A DNA stretch of 64,000 nucleotides, taken from Sarcophilus harrisii. Taxonomy: Eukaryota > Chordata > Mammalia > Dasyuromorphia > Dasyuridae. The stretch covers positions 191,616,922 to 191,680,921 of the forward strand of contig NC_045427.1 of assembly GCF_902635505.1 (NCBI RefSeq), read 5' to 3'. The position numbers and the translations under genes are program-made. Positions 35,405-47,259 of this stretch are shown one piece after another; the stretch's first letter is position 1, and each line of letters begins with the position of its first letter. The notes under the pieces were generated by a model, which saw only the letters and a list, made by a program, of their open reading frames with translations, did not search any database and was not told where the DNA came from.

Positions 35405-35675
35405 GACCAATCAATCAATCAAACATTTTTAAAGCACTCACTATATGCCAGGTAGTGAAAAAGAAACAAAAGGAAAACAGTCCTAGCTCTAAAGGGGCTT
35501 ACCATCTGTCTAAGAGAAACACATGTACATATTTATATAAAATATAAATAAGATCACTTCAAGTCACTAGTAGTTGGGGTGGTATCCTAAATGACTTCAC
35601 AGCGAATGTAGAATTTAAACTGAGATCTAAAGAAATTAAGGATTCCAAGAATTGGAGCCAAAAAGGAACAAGAAG
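35405..35675 (-). mobile_element. L2 LINE 3' fragment
   Basis: 'caatcaatcaaacattttta', 'gcactcactatatgccaggt' and 'ctctaaaggggcttaccatc' are followed by the deeper L2 segment 'tttaaactgagatctaaaga'. It is interrupted on the right by an LTR fossil. Confidence 0.75.
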
Positions 35676-35676
35676 A

Positions 35677-35995
35677 TGTGTTAAAGGACAGGTCAATTCC
35701 CCAGGAGTCTCCACAGCTGTGAATTATAACATCTGAAGGAGTTGCAGGGCAGCCTTTGCTGACACAGCTGTTGTGGACTGGGAACGAGATAAATTCGAGG
35801 CAGAGGAAAGAGGAGAGAGGAGAGAGGTCAGACAACTGAACGGCCTCTCAGTCAGAGAGGTAGGAGAGCAGCAACTGCCTTTTAGTCTCCTTGTATCATC
35901 ATCTCACAAGAGGTGATCCATTCTGGGTTGGAACTCCAGCAGCCATTGTCAGGTGGCTCCCATGTATTCCAGCAACTCTCCCATGTATTCCAACA
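35677..35995. mobile_element. Solo LTR fossil
   Basis: A GC-richer, non-coding block begins TG and ends CA and sits inside L2-derived sequence. It carries purine-rich repeats ('ggaaagaggagagaggagag' at about 35805) and a repeated 'cccatgtattcc' near the right end. The words 'gtctccttgtatcatcatct' and 'gatccattctgggttgg' resemble marsupial ERV LTRs as I remember them. Class and orientation are not certain, and no clear end duplication is visible. Confidence 0.5.
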
Positions 35996-36034
35996 GAAAG
36001 GGAATTATGTTTATGATTGCCTGTCTCAGAAATG

Positions 36035-36140
36035 TTTCTCCCAGTCATGTCCAATAGAATGTAAACTCTTTGAAGGCAGAAGTCTTTTTTTCTTCCTTTG
36101 TGTCTCCAGTGTCCAACACTATGCCTAACACATACAGGAA
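36035..36140 (+). mobile_element. L2-type 3' end
   Basis: 'tagaatgtaaactctttgaa', 'ggcagaagtctttttttctt', 'tttgtgtctccagtgtccaa' and 'cactatgcctaacac' match the common L2 tail (agaatgtaagctccttgagggcaggg... cagtgcctggcacat). Confidence 0.7.
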
Positions 36141-36229
36141 GGAGATGGCAGTACCATACATGAGAAATAGGAGGAAAGACAGTTGGACTGAACAACTGTG
36201 GAAATGAAGAGAGGGCAATGCGGAGTAAA

Positions 36230-36665
36230 ACAATTTGTAGTAATGGCAGTAAAGGTTCTAAAGTGCTTAAATTGTCCCAGAAAAGACTTATGTGAACTGA
36301 TGAAAAATAAAATTAGCAGAACAAATGAACATTGAACATAATAATAACAATATTACAACTATGAAAAACTAAGCTACTCCAATATAATGCAGTGACCCAT
36401 GACAATTCCAAAAGACTCATAATTAAAAATAATATCCATTTCCAGAGAGAGAAGGGGCAAACTCTGAATATAAGTTGAAGTATGTTCTTTTTCACTTTTA
36501 TTTTTTTCTTGTTTTTATTTTTTAACATGGCTAATATAGACATATATTTTATATGACTTTCCATGTATAATGGGTTTCATATTACTTGTCTTCTCACTGA
36601 TTGGGGAGGTGCTAGAGAGAGAGAGACAATTTGAAAGTCAAAATTAGAAAATAAAAGAAGATTTA
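36230..36665 (+). mobile_element. L1 3' end fragment (older subfamily)
   Basis: 'cttatgtgaactgatgaaaa', 'aaaattagcagaacaaatga', 'ccatgacaattccaaaagac', 'tatccatttccagagagaga' and 'aacatggctaatatagacat' follow the order of a marsupial L1 C-terminus and 3' UTR. An A-rich end lies at about 36650. Confidence 0.75.
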
Positions 36666-36699
36666 AATGCCCACCAAATAAGTTTGCATTTGATAAAAC

Positions 36700-36985
36700 T
36701 CTATTGAAATTTATTGTAAAGGGGACTAGTATGATGAGATCTTAATTCAGAAAGAACAAATGGATTTTTTCTTTTTTTTTATTTATGGATTTTTTCTTTT
36801 AATACTAATCCACAGGATACACATTTATGTCTAAATTTAAATTTGTCAAAGTGTTTTGCCAAGCTTACAAATCAAGCACTACCATTAGCAGTTCATGGGA
36901 AAGAGGACTATCATATAGAAGAGTAATTACATTATTAGGAATAGGACAGCCATTCTTTTACTCCTTTCTACAAATCATTAGCTAT
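36700..36985 (-). repeat. Inverted-pair segment, right copy
   Basis: This is the reverse complement of 34235-34495, by eye about 75% alike, with a short extra T-rich insertion near 36760-36800 ('ttatggattttttcttttaa', itself duplicated locally). Confidence 0.8.
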
Positions 36986-37204
36986 AGAATTCATTAAATT
37001 CTTTTTATTTTATTTCTATTTATCCATTTATTAATTTTTTAAAACTTTGTTTACACAGAGGAGAGTTAGATAATGCGTTTCCAACGCATGATATGTGAAG
37101 TGATAGGTTAGGAGGGAGATTTAATAAAATGTTTAAATTTTTAAAAAATTGACAGGAATACTACTAGAAAACATATTTTTTCCATGCTATTTCTCTTTTA
37201 ATAA

Positions 37205-40200
37205 GACAACCTGTGGGAGGTAGAGCCAAGACAGTGGAGAGTTGACAGGTCTTTGTTTGACTTCTTCCTTGCTTCCTTCAGATCAACATTAGAATAAGCC
37301 TCTGGATGGGTTTTAGTGTGACAAAACACACAAATATTTGTAGTGTAACAAGTTTCCAGCAAAAGATATTGGAAGAACTTCAGGAAAGGTCTGTCTCAAT
37401 TGAACAGTGATGGGAGGGGTATAGGGCAATCTAACACATGCACAGTACAGAGATCAAGGGCACAGAGGCCTCTGTAAGCTGGTAAATCTACTGAGAGGCT
37501 CTTACCCAAAAGATAGCAGTGTTGGCCACCCTGTCTTGATTCAGATGCAAGTGGATCAACAGACTAGCTGTGAGACCTCCATCACAACTATAAAAGTCAA
37601 ATAGTGAGCCTCTGAACCACAACACTGCAAGAAGGACTTTGCAATACTACAAGAGGGAAGGAAGCTGGCAGCTTCGGGTCCAGGGTAGAGTGAAGCTCCT
37701 GCTGCCTATAGAGGAAGCTTGGTACAATCTTACCTTTGCCCTAAGAGGAGACTTCAACCTTTTAAAATGAGTAAAAAAAGTAAAAAGAGCTCTGACTATA
37801 AATAGCTTTATGGAGACAGAGAAGAACAGACTTCAAACCCTGAAGACACTAAAGTCAAAATGTTACCAGATGAAACCCTAAAGTAGAGTTCCTCAAACTT
37901 TTTAAATAGGGGGCCAGTTCACTGTCCCTTAGACTGTTGGAGAGCTGGACTATAGTAAAAGCAAAAACTTTGTTTTGTGGGCTTTTAAATAAAGAAACTT
38001 CATAACCCTGGGTGAGGAGGATAATCTTCCTCAGGTGCCGCATCTGGCCCGCTGGCCATAGTTTGAGGACCCATGCCCTAAAGGGTGATATGTGTTGATC
38101 TCCAACTCAAAAAGCTCTCTTGGAGGAATTCGAAAAGGATAATAAAAGGGAGTGAGAAGAAAAATGGGGAAAAGAAATGAGAGCTTTGCAGGAGAGTTTG
38201 GAAAAGGAAACACAGAAATTATCTGAAGAAAACTCCTTAAAATAGATTTGGTGAAATGGAGAAAGAAAACAACTCCTCGAATAAAAGAATTAGGAAAATG
38301 AAAAAAGAGAACAACTCCCTAAAAATAGAATAAATGAAAATGAAAAAATAATATCCCATGAACAAAATAACTCAATTAAAAGTTCAACTGGACAAATGCA
38401 AAAGGAGATCAAAAAAGCTAATTGAAGAAAATAATTCACTAAAAATTAGAATTGAACAAATAGAAATAAATGACTGAATGAGACATCAAAAATCATTCAA
38501 ACAAAGCACAAAAAATGAATAAAAAGAAGAGAATGTAAAATATCTCATTGGAAAAGCATGTGACTTGGTAAATAGATCCATGAGATACAATCTAAGAATT
38601 ATTAGAACTACTTGAAATTCATGATGAAAAAAAAAGAGCCTAGATAATATCTTCCAAGAAATCAATAAGGAAAAATTCCCTGATGTTTTAGAACCAGTAA
38701 AATAGTCATTGAAAGAATCTACCAATACCTCCTAAAAGAGACTACAAAATGAAAACTCAAAGTAATATTAAAGTTAATTTCAGAATTATCTAATCAAGAA
38801 GAAAATATTGCAAGCAGCCATATAGAAACAATTCAGTTATGAAGGAGTCACAATCAGGATAACCCAAGACCTACCACCTTCCACTTTCAAAGAACAAAAG
38901 GCATGGATTAACATATTGTAGAGGAAAGGAGCTTGGATTGCAGTCAAAAATCAACTATCCAGAAAAATTAAGCATAATTTTTTTAGGGGAAAATATGGAT
39001 ATTCAATGAAATAGGGGAGTTTTATTTATTTATTTATTTTATGAAAAGACCAGAGCTGAACAGAAAATTTGATTTTTCAACTACAGTACTCTCAAGAGAA
39101 ACATAAAAACATAAAAAAGAGGTCCCCCTGTTTTTTAAAGGTTAAAAAGTGGACATACCTATTAGGGGAGATATGTTTAATTTGTAAGAATTGTGTCTTT
39201 GTTAAAAATATACTTAGAGGGTATAGGAGTAATTTGACTTAATTGTGATGATATTTTAAAAAAACCCTAAGCTTGGAAAAGGGATTTTCTAGAAGACTAG
39301 CAAAGGGAAGGTAAAATGCAATAAACTATATCAAATGAAGAGTCCAAAAAACCCCATTAAATTTGAGGGAAAGAAAGGATTGGGATAAACATTGTGTGAA
39401 GCTTATTGGCATCAGATTTGGCTGAAAGAATATCAGGCATATTTAGTTTGATATAGAAACTTGTCTTACCCTATAGGGGAGTAGGAGGGGAAAGGGGAAA
39501 GGAAAGAGGGAGATTAATAGAAGGCAGAAGGCATGTAGAAGAAGAAAGGGATAAGAGAGGAAGAGGGGCTGTAAAAGACAAGGCCAGACTGAGGTAGGTA
39601 GTGGGTAGAAGCAAAATACTGGAGAGGAGGGAAATGGGGGAAAGGAAAGAAAAAAAAAGTATAAGTTGGGGATAATAAGATGGAAGGAAATACTGACTTA
39701 GTAATTTTAACTATGAATATGAATGGGATGAACTCTCCCATAAAATGGAAGAGAATAGCAGACTGGATTAAAGCCAGAACCCTACAATATGTTGTTTACA
39801 AGAAATACATTTAAAGCAGAATGATAAATACAGAGTAAAATAAAAGGCTGGAGCAGAATCTATTATGCCTCATCTAAAGTACAAAAAAGCAGAGATACTT
39901 ATTCTGATCTCAGATCAAGCAAAAGTAAAAATAGATCAAAGGAAAAAAAAAAGATAAGGGACTGCATTTTGCCAAAGGGTACCATTGATAATGAAGTAAT
40001 GTCAGTACTTAATATATATGCACCAAATGGCATAGCATCCAAATTCCTAGAAAATAGGTTAAGAGAGTTGCAAGAAGAAATAGACAGCAAAAGTATGTTA
40101 GTGAGGGACCTTAATCTTGCTCTATCAGAACAAGATATACAAAACCACATAATAAAGAAGAAAGAAATTAAAGCAGTAAGTAGAATTTTAGAAATTTAGG

Positions 40201-42055
40201 TATGATAGACCTTTGGAGAAAACAATGAGGACAGAAAGAAATATACTATTTTCTCGGCAGCACATGGTACCTACACAAAAATAGATCATATATTATGGCA
40301 TAAAATACAAAATCAAATGCAGAAAGGCAAAAATAGAAAATATATCTTTTTCCAGATCATGATGCAATAAAGATTACAAGTAATAAAAGTCCAGAGAAAA
40401 CTAGACCAAAAGAATTTCAATGGAATTAATGAAAAAATGCAAATAAAGGTGGCCAAGCTGTACTAGAACTAAACCTGTATTATAAAGCAGCAGTCATCAA
40501 AACCATTAGATACTAGCTAAAAAATAGAGTAGTTGATCAGTGGAATAGATTAGGTTCACAAGACACAATAGTTAACTATACTAATCTAGTGTTCGTTAAA
40601 TCTGAAGACACCAGATTCTGGGATAAGAACTCACTATTTGACAAAAATTTCTGGGAAAATTGGTTGGAAAATAGCATGGCAGAAACTAGACATGGACCAA
40701 TACCCAATATCCTGTACCAAGATAAGGTCAAAATGGGTTTAGATTTAGACAAAAAACATGATAAAATAAACAAATTAGAAGAACAAAGAATAGCCTATCT
40801 CTCAGATCTGTGGAGAAGGAAGGAATTTATGGCAAAGAAGAACTAGAGTATATTATGTATGTAAAACAAAAAATGTTGGTTATTTTAAGTTTAAAATTTT
40901 GGTAAACACAAAACTAATGCAGAGAACAATAAAAGAGAAGCAGAATACTGAGGAAAATTTACATCCAAGGGTTTTGATAAAGATCAAATTTCTAAAATGT
41001 ATAGAAAATTGACTCAAATTTATAAGAATACAAGCCATTCTTCAACTGACAAATTATCAAATTATGAGAACAGACAATTTTCAGATGAAGAAAGTAAAAC
41101 CATTTCTAATCTTGTGAAAAAATGCTCTAAATCATTATTAATTAGAAAAATGCAAATTAAGACAACTCTGAGGTACTATTACATACCTCTCAGATTTGTT
41201 AAGATGACAAGAAAAAATAAAGATAAATGTTGATGGGGATGTGGGAAAACTGGAACACTAATGCATTATTGGTGGAATTGAACAAAAGAATATGAAACTG
41301 TGCATACCCTTTGATACAGTCTACTGGGCCTGTTTAGCAAGTGATCATAGAAAAGAGAAAAGGACTCAAATGTGTAAACATGTCTGTAGCAGCTCTTTTT
41401 TAGTGGCAAGAACTGGAAATTGAGTGGATGCACTTCAGTTGGGGAATGGCTAAATAAGTTATGGTACATTACTGGTATATTATGGTATAAGTTATGGAAT
41501 ATTATCATTCTATAAGAAAAGATGAGCAGAATGATTTTAGAAAGACCTTGAGAGAGTTACATGAACTGATGCTAAGTGAAGTAAATAGAATCAAGAGAAT
41601 ATTGTATACAACAACAGCAAGATTATGTGAAGATCGATTCTAAAGGACATGGCTCTTTTCAACAATGAGGTGATTCAGGCCAGTTGTGATAGACTTGTGC
41701 TGGAGAGAGTTACCTGCACCCAGAGAGAGAATTGTGGGGACTGACTAAGGATCACAACATAGTATTTTCACCATTTTTATTTTCGTTTTGTTTGCTTTTT
41801 ATATTCTTTCTCATTTTCCTTTTTTTTTGTTGTTCTGATTTTTCTTGTGCAGCATGATAAATATGAACATATATATAAAAGAATTGAACATGTTTTTTTT
41901 TTAATATATATTGGATTACTTGCTATCTGGAGCAGGAGGTGAGAAAGTGTAAGAAGAAAATTTTGGAGTACAAGGTTTTGCAAGGGTGAATATTGTAAAC
42001 TATCTTTACATATATTTTGAAAATAAAATGCTGTTATTACAAAAAAAAGTAAAAC
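37205..42055 (+). mobile_element. L1-F: LINE-1 with both ends, ORF2 core missing
   Basis: The order is a 5' UTR (about 37205-37765), ORF1 (start near 37767, reading MSKKSKKSSDY; C-terminal block about 38840-39000), an inter-ORF spacer (39010-39680), and ORF2 endonuclease (about 39690-40385; 39969-40199 reads IYAPNGIASKFLENRLRELQEEIDSK). It then passes abruptly near 40390-40400 to the region after the reverse transcriptase palm (40400-41600), followed by a 3' UTR and a tail near 42045. Compared with L1-E, more than 2 kb of ORF2 is absent, including all RT motifs. A hAT element splits ORF1. The copy is dead. Confidence 0.9.
37884..38075. mobile_element. 192-bp non-autonomous hAT (Charlie-like) DNA transposon
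   Basis: It lies inside L1-F ORF1 with a perfect 8-bp target duplication 'ccctaaag' at 37876-37883 and 38076-38083, the duplication length typical of hAT elements. The ends form terminal inverted repeats: left 'tagagttcctcaaac', right 'gtttgaggacccatg'; the 'gtttgagga'/'tcctcaaac' core is exact. The interior words 'gggggccagttcactgtccc' and 'atctggcccgctggccatag' resemble opossum Charlie-type MITEs as I remember them. There is no transposase coding capacity. It was moved in trans and is younger than L1-F. Confidence 0.92.
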
Positions 42056-42059
42056 AAAG

Positions 42060-42660
42060 TTAGCATTTTAACTAAAAGTCATGTTAATGATAGTTTATTT
42101 TAAAAAATAAATTTATTGTGCAAAACCACAGTAAAGACATCATAGAATTGTATATGGATTTAGAGTTGGTAAGAGCTTTGTTCCATTGTAACCAGTCCTT
42201 GATACTGGCTAGCATTCACATCTGTGAAAAATTCATTTGCACATTATTCAGTGATTCAGTTTTCTCAACTGTAAAATAACAGTGTAGATAATTGTAGCAT
42301 CTACAAAGTAAATTTAATCTATTGTTGTTCATTATTTTATTCTCAGATCAGGTTGCTGCATTGGGTAGGACAATTATGCATTTTGAGAGATTTTTAAAAC
42401 TATAGTTATTCCTTACACATTGTGGGGGCTAGTGATATGGAAAATCTTATGTACAATGTTTTGGTCCTCTTTTAATATCAGAGAAAAAGTCTGAATTATT
42501 ATGGTATTAAAAGATAAAATATATTGATATTTTACAAGACTATATCTATAATTTCTGAGTTTCTAAACATTTTCTGTGACATCCGTTAGCCTTCATTTGT
42601 CCTCTGTGATTTTAACAAAACTCCTTTAAAATTTCTTATGCTACTTCATGATATATTGAA
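42060..42660. other. Unassigned sequence with a weak MIR
   Basis: A faint plus-strand MIR-like piece at about 42180-42300 ('cagttttctcaactgtaaaa') is the only landmark. The rest is AT-rich and unassigned. Confidence 0.4.
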
Positions 42661-42664
42661 ATCT

Positions 42665-42885
42665 TTTTTTACATTTGTTTTTTAAAATTTTTGAGTTTCA
42701 TATCCTCTCCTTTCTTTCCTTCTTTTCATTGAGAAGGCACATGTAAAGTCATATAAAACATTTTTATAAAAATCATAAAATATTTCCCCCAAAAAAAACC
42801 CTCAAGAAAAAAAAATAACTATATTTTAATATGTATGCAGACATAATTAGTTCTTTCTCTGGGTATGGATTCTATTTTTCATTAT
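42665..42885 (-). mobile_element. L1 3' UTR fragment (older subfamily)
   Basis: The words 'gagaaggcacatgtaaagtc', 'tataaaacatttttataaaa' and 'agttctttctctgggtatgg' match the reverse complement of the older L1 tail, related to the piece at 23262-23530 but extending further into the 3' UTR. Confidence 0.65.
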
Positions 42886-43004
42886 AGGTCCTTCATAGAG
42901 GACAATGTATTGAAAGTATGATAGGGAAAGTCATGATGTGCAAGAAATAACTGTAGTAACTATGAAGTTCAAGAAATGAAGACCATGTGAATCAAAAATT
43001 GAAA

Positions 43005-43390
43005 ATCTCAGAGCTAGAAAGTACCTCAGAGGCTCTCTATTTCAACCCATCCTCCAAACAAAAATCTACCACCCAGCATTCATGAGAAGTGCTTATCTAG
43101 TTTTCCTTTGCATTTCCAGTATTAGTATTTCATTACTTTATGAAGCTGTGTATTCCATTTTTGGAAAACAGTAATTGTTAGGAAGTTTTTCTTTATATGG
43201 AGAAGCGATCTCTTAATAGATCGGTAATATTTCTTTCAACATACTATTCTGATTTCCATAAGACTCAAATGAATCTGTGATCTCATCAATTCAAATGTTA
43301 TCTTCAGAAAAAACATAGTAACTGTTCATATCTATGTATTATTGACATTTATTGCCCATGTCACCTTTCAACATTTTAGAAGCCCTTTAC
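43005..43390 (+). mobile_element. CR1/L3-like LINE 3' fragment
   Basis: 'gagctagaaagtacctcaga', 'atttcaacccatcctccaaa', 'aacagtaattgttaggaagt' and 'ttttctttatatggagaagc' follow a well-known mammalian CR1/L3-type order (ggacctcagaggccatctagtccaac... ttgttaggaagtttttccttat). The strand follows the order I remember and could be reversed in the formal consensus. It is very old. Confidence 0.55.
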
Positions 43391-43394
43391 TCTC

Positions 43395-43950
43395 TCAAGA
43401 TATATCAGAAAAATCAAAGAACAGCATTAGTTGTCAAAGGAGGGCAAAGGACCCATATGTGCAAAACTTTTTGTAGCAGTTCTTTTTGTGGTATCAAAGA
43501 ATTGGAAAATGAGTAGATGCCCATCGATTGGTGAATGGGTGAACAAGTTGTGGTACATGAAGATAATGGAGTTTTATTCTTCTATGAAAAATGATGACCA
43601 AGCTGATTTGAGAAAGGTCTGGAAATATTTACATGAACTGATGCTGAATTGAAACAAACAGTACCAGGAATACATTATGCACAATAACAGTAAAAATATG
43701 CAATGATCAACTATGAAAAACTTGTTTCTTCTCAGTGTTTCAGTGATTCAAAGCAACCCCAACAGATTTTGGTGCATAAAATGCCATTTACATCCAGAAA
43801 AAGAACTATGGAGACTGAATGTAAGTCAACATATGCTATGTTTGCTTCTTTTTTCCTGTTTTTTTCTCTTTCCCATGGCTTTCCTTTTTGCTCTCATTTT
43901 TCTCTCTCAATATGAGTTTTAAAGCCATGTGTATTAAAAACAAATAGATT
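43395..43950 (+). mobile_element. L1-G: L1 C-terminus and 3' UTR fragment
   Basis: It reads the ORF2 end (FVAVLFVVSKNWKMSRCPSIGEWVNKLWYMKIMEFYSSMKNDDQADLRK at 43431-43652, partly frame-dependent). The L1 3' UTR follows ('gaaaaagaactatggagact', 'ctctttcccatggc') and peters out near 43950. It is truncated on the 5' side. Confidence 0.85.
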
Positions 43951-43954
43951 AGAA

Positions 43955-46480
43955 CAGCATTAACTATCACCTATCATTCCTCTTCTTCAGCACATGATCA
44001 GCTCACCTTCTCTTTCTAGCTAATATGTCTCTAATTACAGCTTTTATTCTTGTTTCTTCAAAGATCATTAGTGATAGGGTTCACTGTTCTCACACCCAAC
44101 GTACTGTCCATTGCTCTATGTTAATTGTTAATTCTTCAAAGATTTGTGTTTCATGTCTCTTTGATGTACAGCAAGTAACTTTTCTAATGGAAGGATTTGT
44201 TGATGTCATTTAATATAACATTACTAAAACTATGGAAAAAATTCAAAGCCCCATTTACCTATTTATACAAATACTGAGAAACCCAGGGCATCTTTACAAA
44301 AAACAAGATTAAAATTCTCAATTTGACCTTTAAGAAAGCATGTGAGAGAGCCTTCCCCACCCATACCCCTAGGAGATCTTCCGTTTTCTGTTATGAGGGT
44401 CCAGTTGCATGCCCTTGGCAAGTCAGGATAGATCAGTGATTAACTCCTCCTTTTGTCCAAATGTTCATGCTATCTCTGTGCCATCTCTTCCTTGCACCTA
44501 AGACTGTCTGCACCATCTGGTTCCTTTGGAAGCACAATCTGAAGCTCACACTCTGCTATTGAGCCAGGCGAGTAACTTGTCCTGACATCAGTAGGCTTTG
44601 TGTGCACAGATGGAGGGCAGGCTTCTGGCCTTTGTCTGAATGAGGCTAGGGACCCCCCTCCAGGGCTTTGGAGTCTTACTCTGTTACACCACAGGGGCTG
44701 CCTTCCCAGGTTCTGATTCATCAGCTTTGCCCTCACAGGCCCTTCCTAGGTTGCTGTAGCTTTGCTTGAGAGCTAATGTTTTTATAATGTGCTTTCTTTG
44801 CAACAGATTGGGACCAGAAAGCAGACTGTTAAATGCCCTCTGTTTCTCAGCAAACAAGGTTCTTTTAAAATCATCACTCTCATCAAATCAGAGCTGGCAT
44901 TTCTGCTTGACAGGGCCAATTGCAACAGCCGTCATCTTGGGTTGTGCCATCAAGCTGGGCCCTCCACTCACTTTTTGTGTCATCTGTGGGTGTCACAAGT
45001 TCAGTGTCAAGCAAGTAAAAGCTTGATGAAGATGCTGTTGATTAATGTTCACTACCTTCAACCACTTTGTCTTTGTGTAGGAGAAGCACTGGGGCCTTGC
45101 TGGTCATAATGAGTGGGAATCCTTACCTATATTTAGGAATTGTCTGAACCAAGATGAGTTCATATGGAGTTGTAGAATTTTAAACCTTGTGAGTACCTTA
45201 GGAATCAACTTTTCTTGTCTTCCTCCTCCTTTCCCATTTTCACAATTACTTTGATTGAGAAAGCAGCTAAGGCCTATAAAGGGATGATATTTTTTCTCCC
45301 AAGATCATACAGCAAGTAAGTAGCAGAACAAGGATTCAAAATACAGGACCTCTAAGAGAAGCAGCTTTGGAATTGTAGTTCCTGTATTGAAATACTGCCT
45401 TCGATATATTTCATGTGTCTCCTTTTTTCTGCTTATATTTTAGCTTATTTTAAATTTTACTTGGTAAATAGTATATGAGAAATTTCATTTGCAGTTAAGC
45501 CTAGCACATGACTGACATTTAAATGGTTCATTAGTTTACAAAGAAAGAAATATCTAATCAATATCTAATATAACATAGGTCTTTATAAGGTCATATAATG
45601 TTATGTCTACCCTCTTCCACCAAAGAAGATACAGCCAGCTTCTTATGTAAAGGGTCTACATATAGCAAAGAAAAGTTTTAGATGATGAAAGCAAAATGGG
45701 GAATATACATTTAGTCCACATATTGTGACTGGCCTAATTAAGATGCTTTTGAGACTGGTCAAGGAGGAAATTATTGAATGTCAGTGACTCAGTAGCAAAT
45801 GACCATTTGGCAAACTTAATATATATGCCTTATGACAACAACAATATAGTTACATTCTCATTACTTAAGCCTTGCGATAATTCCAGTGTTGCCTCAATCA
45901 TGAAACATTTAATAACCCACTTTCATAATTGAGGGCCAAAAAGATTAATGCTTAGATGTCAATGTAAATGTGATGATACTTGAAATATTTTCATGAGAAT
46001 GTTATGCAACTTATAGAACATTTCTTCAGAAATATTCTGTGGTAAGAGGAACTGTACAATCCTAGAAATTCTTCCACCCCATCAAGTCATTTCCATGATG
46101 AAACTTTTTACACATTTAAATACAGGTTCTGTTCTCCTTAAGCACCATGGTATAGTCATGTGTCAGCAAGAGAAGAATACTAGTTGTTGTGTTGTCTTTA
46201 GTATGGCAGAGTTTCAGAATATTTTCGAGGCCCATTATGGCAGAATTATGATTGTGATCTAGCAAATTGTTATTCTACCAGATCTGATGTTGTCATCCAC
46301 AATATAATTAACTTTAATATCACTTCCTCCATTCCAGTGTCCTGAATCCCTTGGTTCTTTCAATTTATTCCTTGTTTAGTTCATGCACAAAGCACCACCA
46401 TCTGGACAATTTCTATCTGCCCTTAAATACAAGAAAAATGGAAGCCAGTGAATTCTTGACAAACTAGCAAAAATCTCTTT
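43955..46480. other. Longest repeat-poor stretch; candidate conserved non-coding or lncRNA DNA
   Basis: No L1, LTR or L2 lies here apart from a weak MIR-like piece at about 45180-45360. The part 44360-45110 is noticeably GC-richer than its surroundings. A splice-acceptor-like 'ctttctttgcaacag' (44795-44809) and a donor-like 'caagtaaaa' (45010-45018) bracket about 200 bp that is open in more than one frame. I recognise no protein, so I do not call an exon. The remainder (45420-46480) is AT-rich and unassigned. Confidence 0.4.
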
Positions 46481-46515
46481 TAGTATCACTGTATGAATTG
46501 ATATAATTATCTACC

Positions 46516-46605
46516 AATAAAATGAGGATACAGAAAGATGATGATTAGAGTGAGAGTACTAATAGAATGAGGACACGGAAAGATGATGAATAGAGAGTGC
46601 TATCT
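46516..46605. repeat. 45-bp tandem duplication
   Basis: The two units are 'aataaaatgaggatacagaa...' and 'aatagaatgaggacacggaa...', each followed by 'agatgatga' and 'tagag'. By eye they are about 85-90% alike. Confidence 0.85.
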
Positions 46606-46609
46606 GTTG

Positions 46610-47255
46610 CTGATGGAGCTTTATATCACTCAGATGATTTCAGTTGTGCTTGCAGAAGTCCAACATGTCTGCTCTCAGAAATCCCAAATTATGCATGGTT
46701 TAGGAGTATGAGCTCCTAAGTGAATGGTAAAGCTTTCTTTTAACTTTCTTTGATCTTCATAAATTCTTTTATTTGCTTCTACAAGTTTTCTGAATTGAGT
46801 GAGCTGAAATTTAATTTATTCACTGAGAAATATGTTTGGATTTTTTTTTTTGGTTTTGATTAAGTTTTATTACCCATTCTTCATATTCTTTTTTTTTTTT
46901 TGATGGTGATTGACTATTTTAGCTCACTGGTTCATTTATTCTCTAAGATATGTTTTGATTCAAAATGTTGAGGAGCCAATGAATTTATGACCTGATCTGT
47001 TAGTGAGTTACTCAATTCCTGCATTATATTATCCATTTTTACATGTTACTTTTTTTCTAACATTTTCAGTTACACATCTCTTTCTCCAATAACTACTGAG
47101 AAATGAACAAATAATTGTGTTCCAAATTTAAGAGTTTCAGAGGCAGATGAATGGTTTAGAATTGTTACACATCTGCAAAATCTTCATTCCCAACTTGGCT
47201 CTTTAAGTCTTGCTTGTCTTTATGTTCTCTCAGTATAAATTTTTGCCCAGACATT
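46610..47255. other. Unassigned, T-rich, with an internal diverged repeat
   Basis: Segments near 46795-46842 and 46917-46965 share 'agctgaaatttaattta/agctcactggttcattta' followed by 'ttc.ctgagaaatatgttt/ttctctaagatatgtttt', separated by T runs. It might be an old L1 ORF1 coiled-coil remnant, but I cannot show it. Confidence 0.35.
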
Positions 47256-47259
47256 TATC

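Noticed and set aside
36487-36560. Possible promoter or AT-rich regulatory element
   Set aside because: It is the T-rich part of an L1 3' UTR.
44766-45109. Two overlapping frames of 86 and 106 codons as a new gene
   Set aside because: Both frames are open at once in a GC-richer stretch with no recognised motif. Kept only as a candidate non-coding or lncRNA element.
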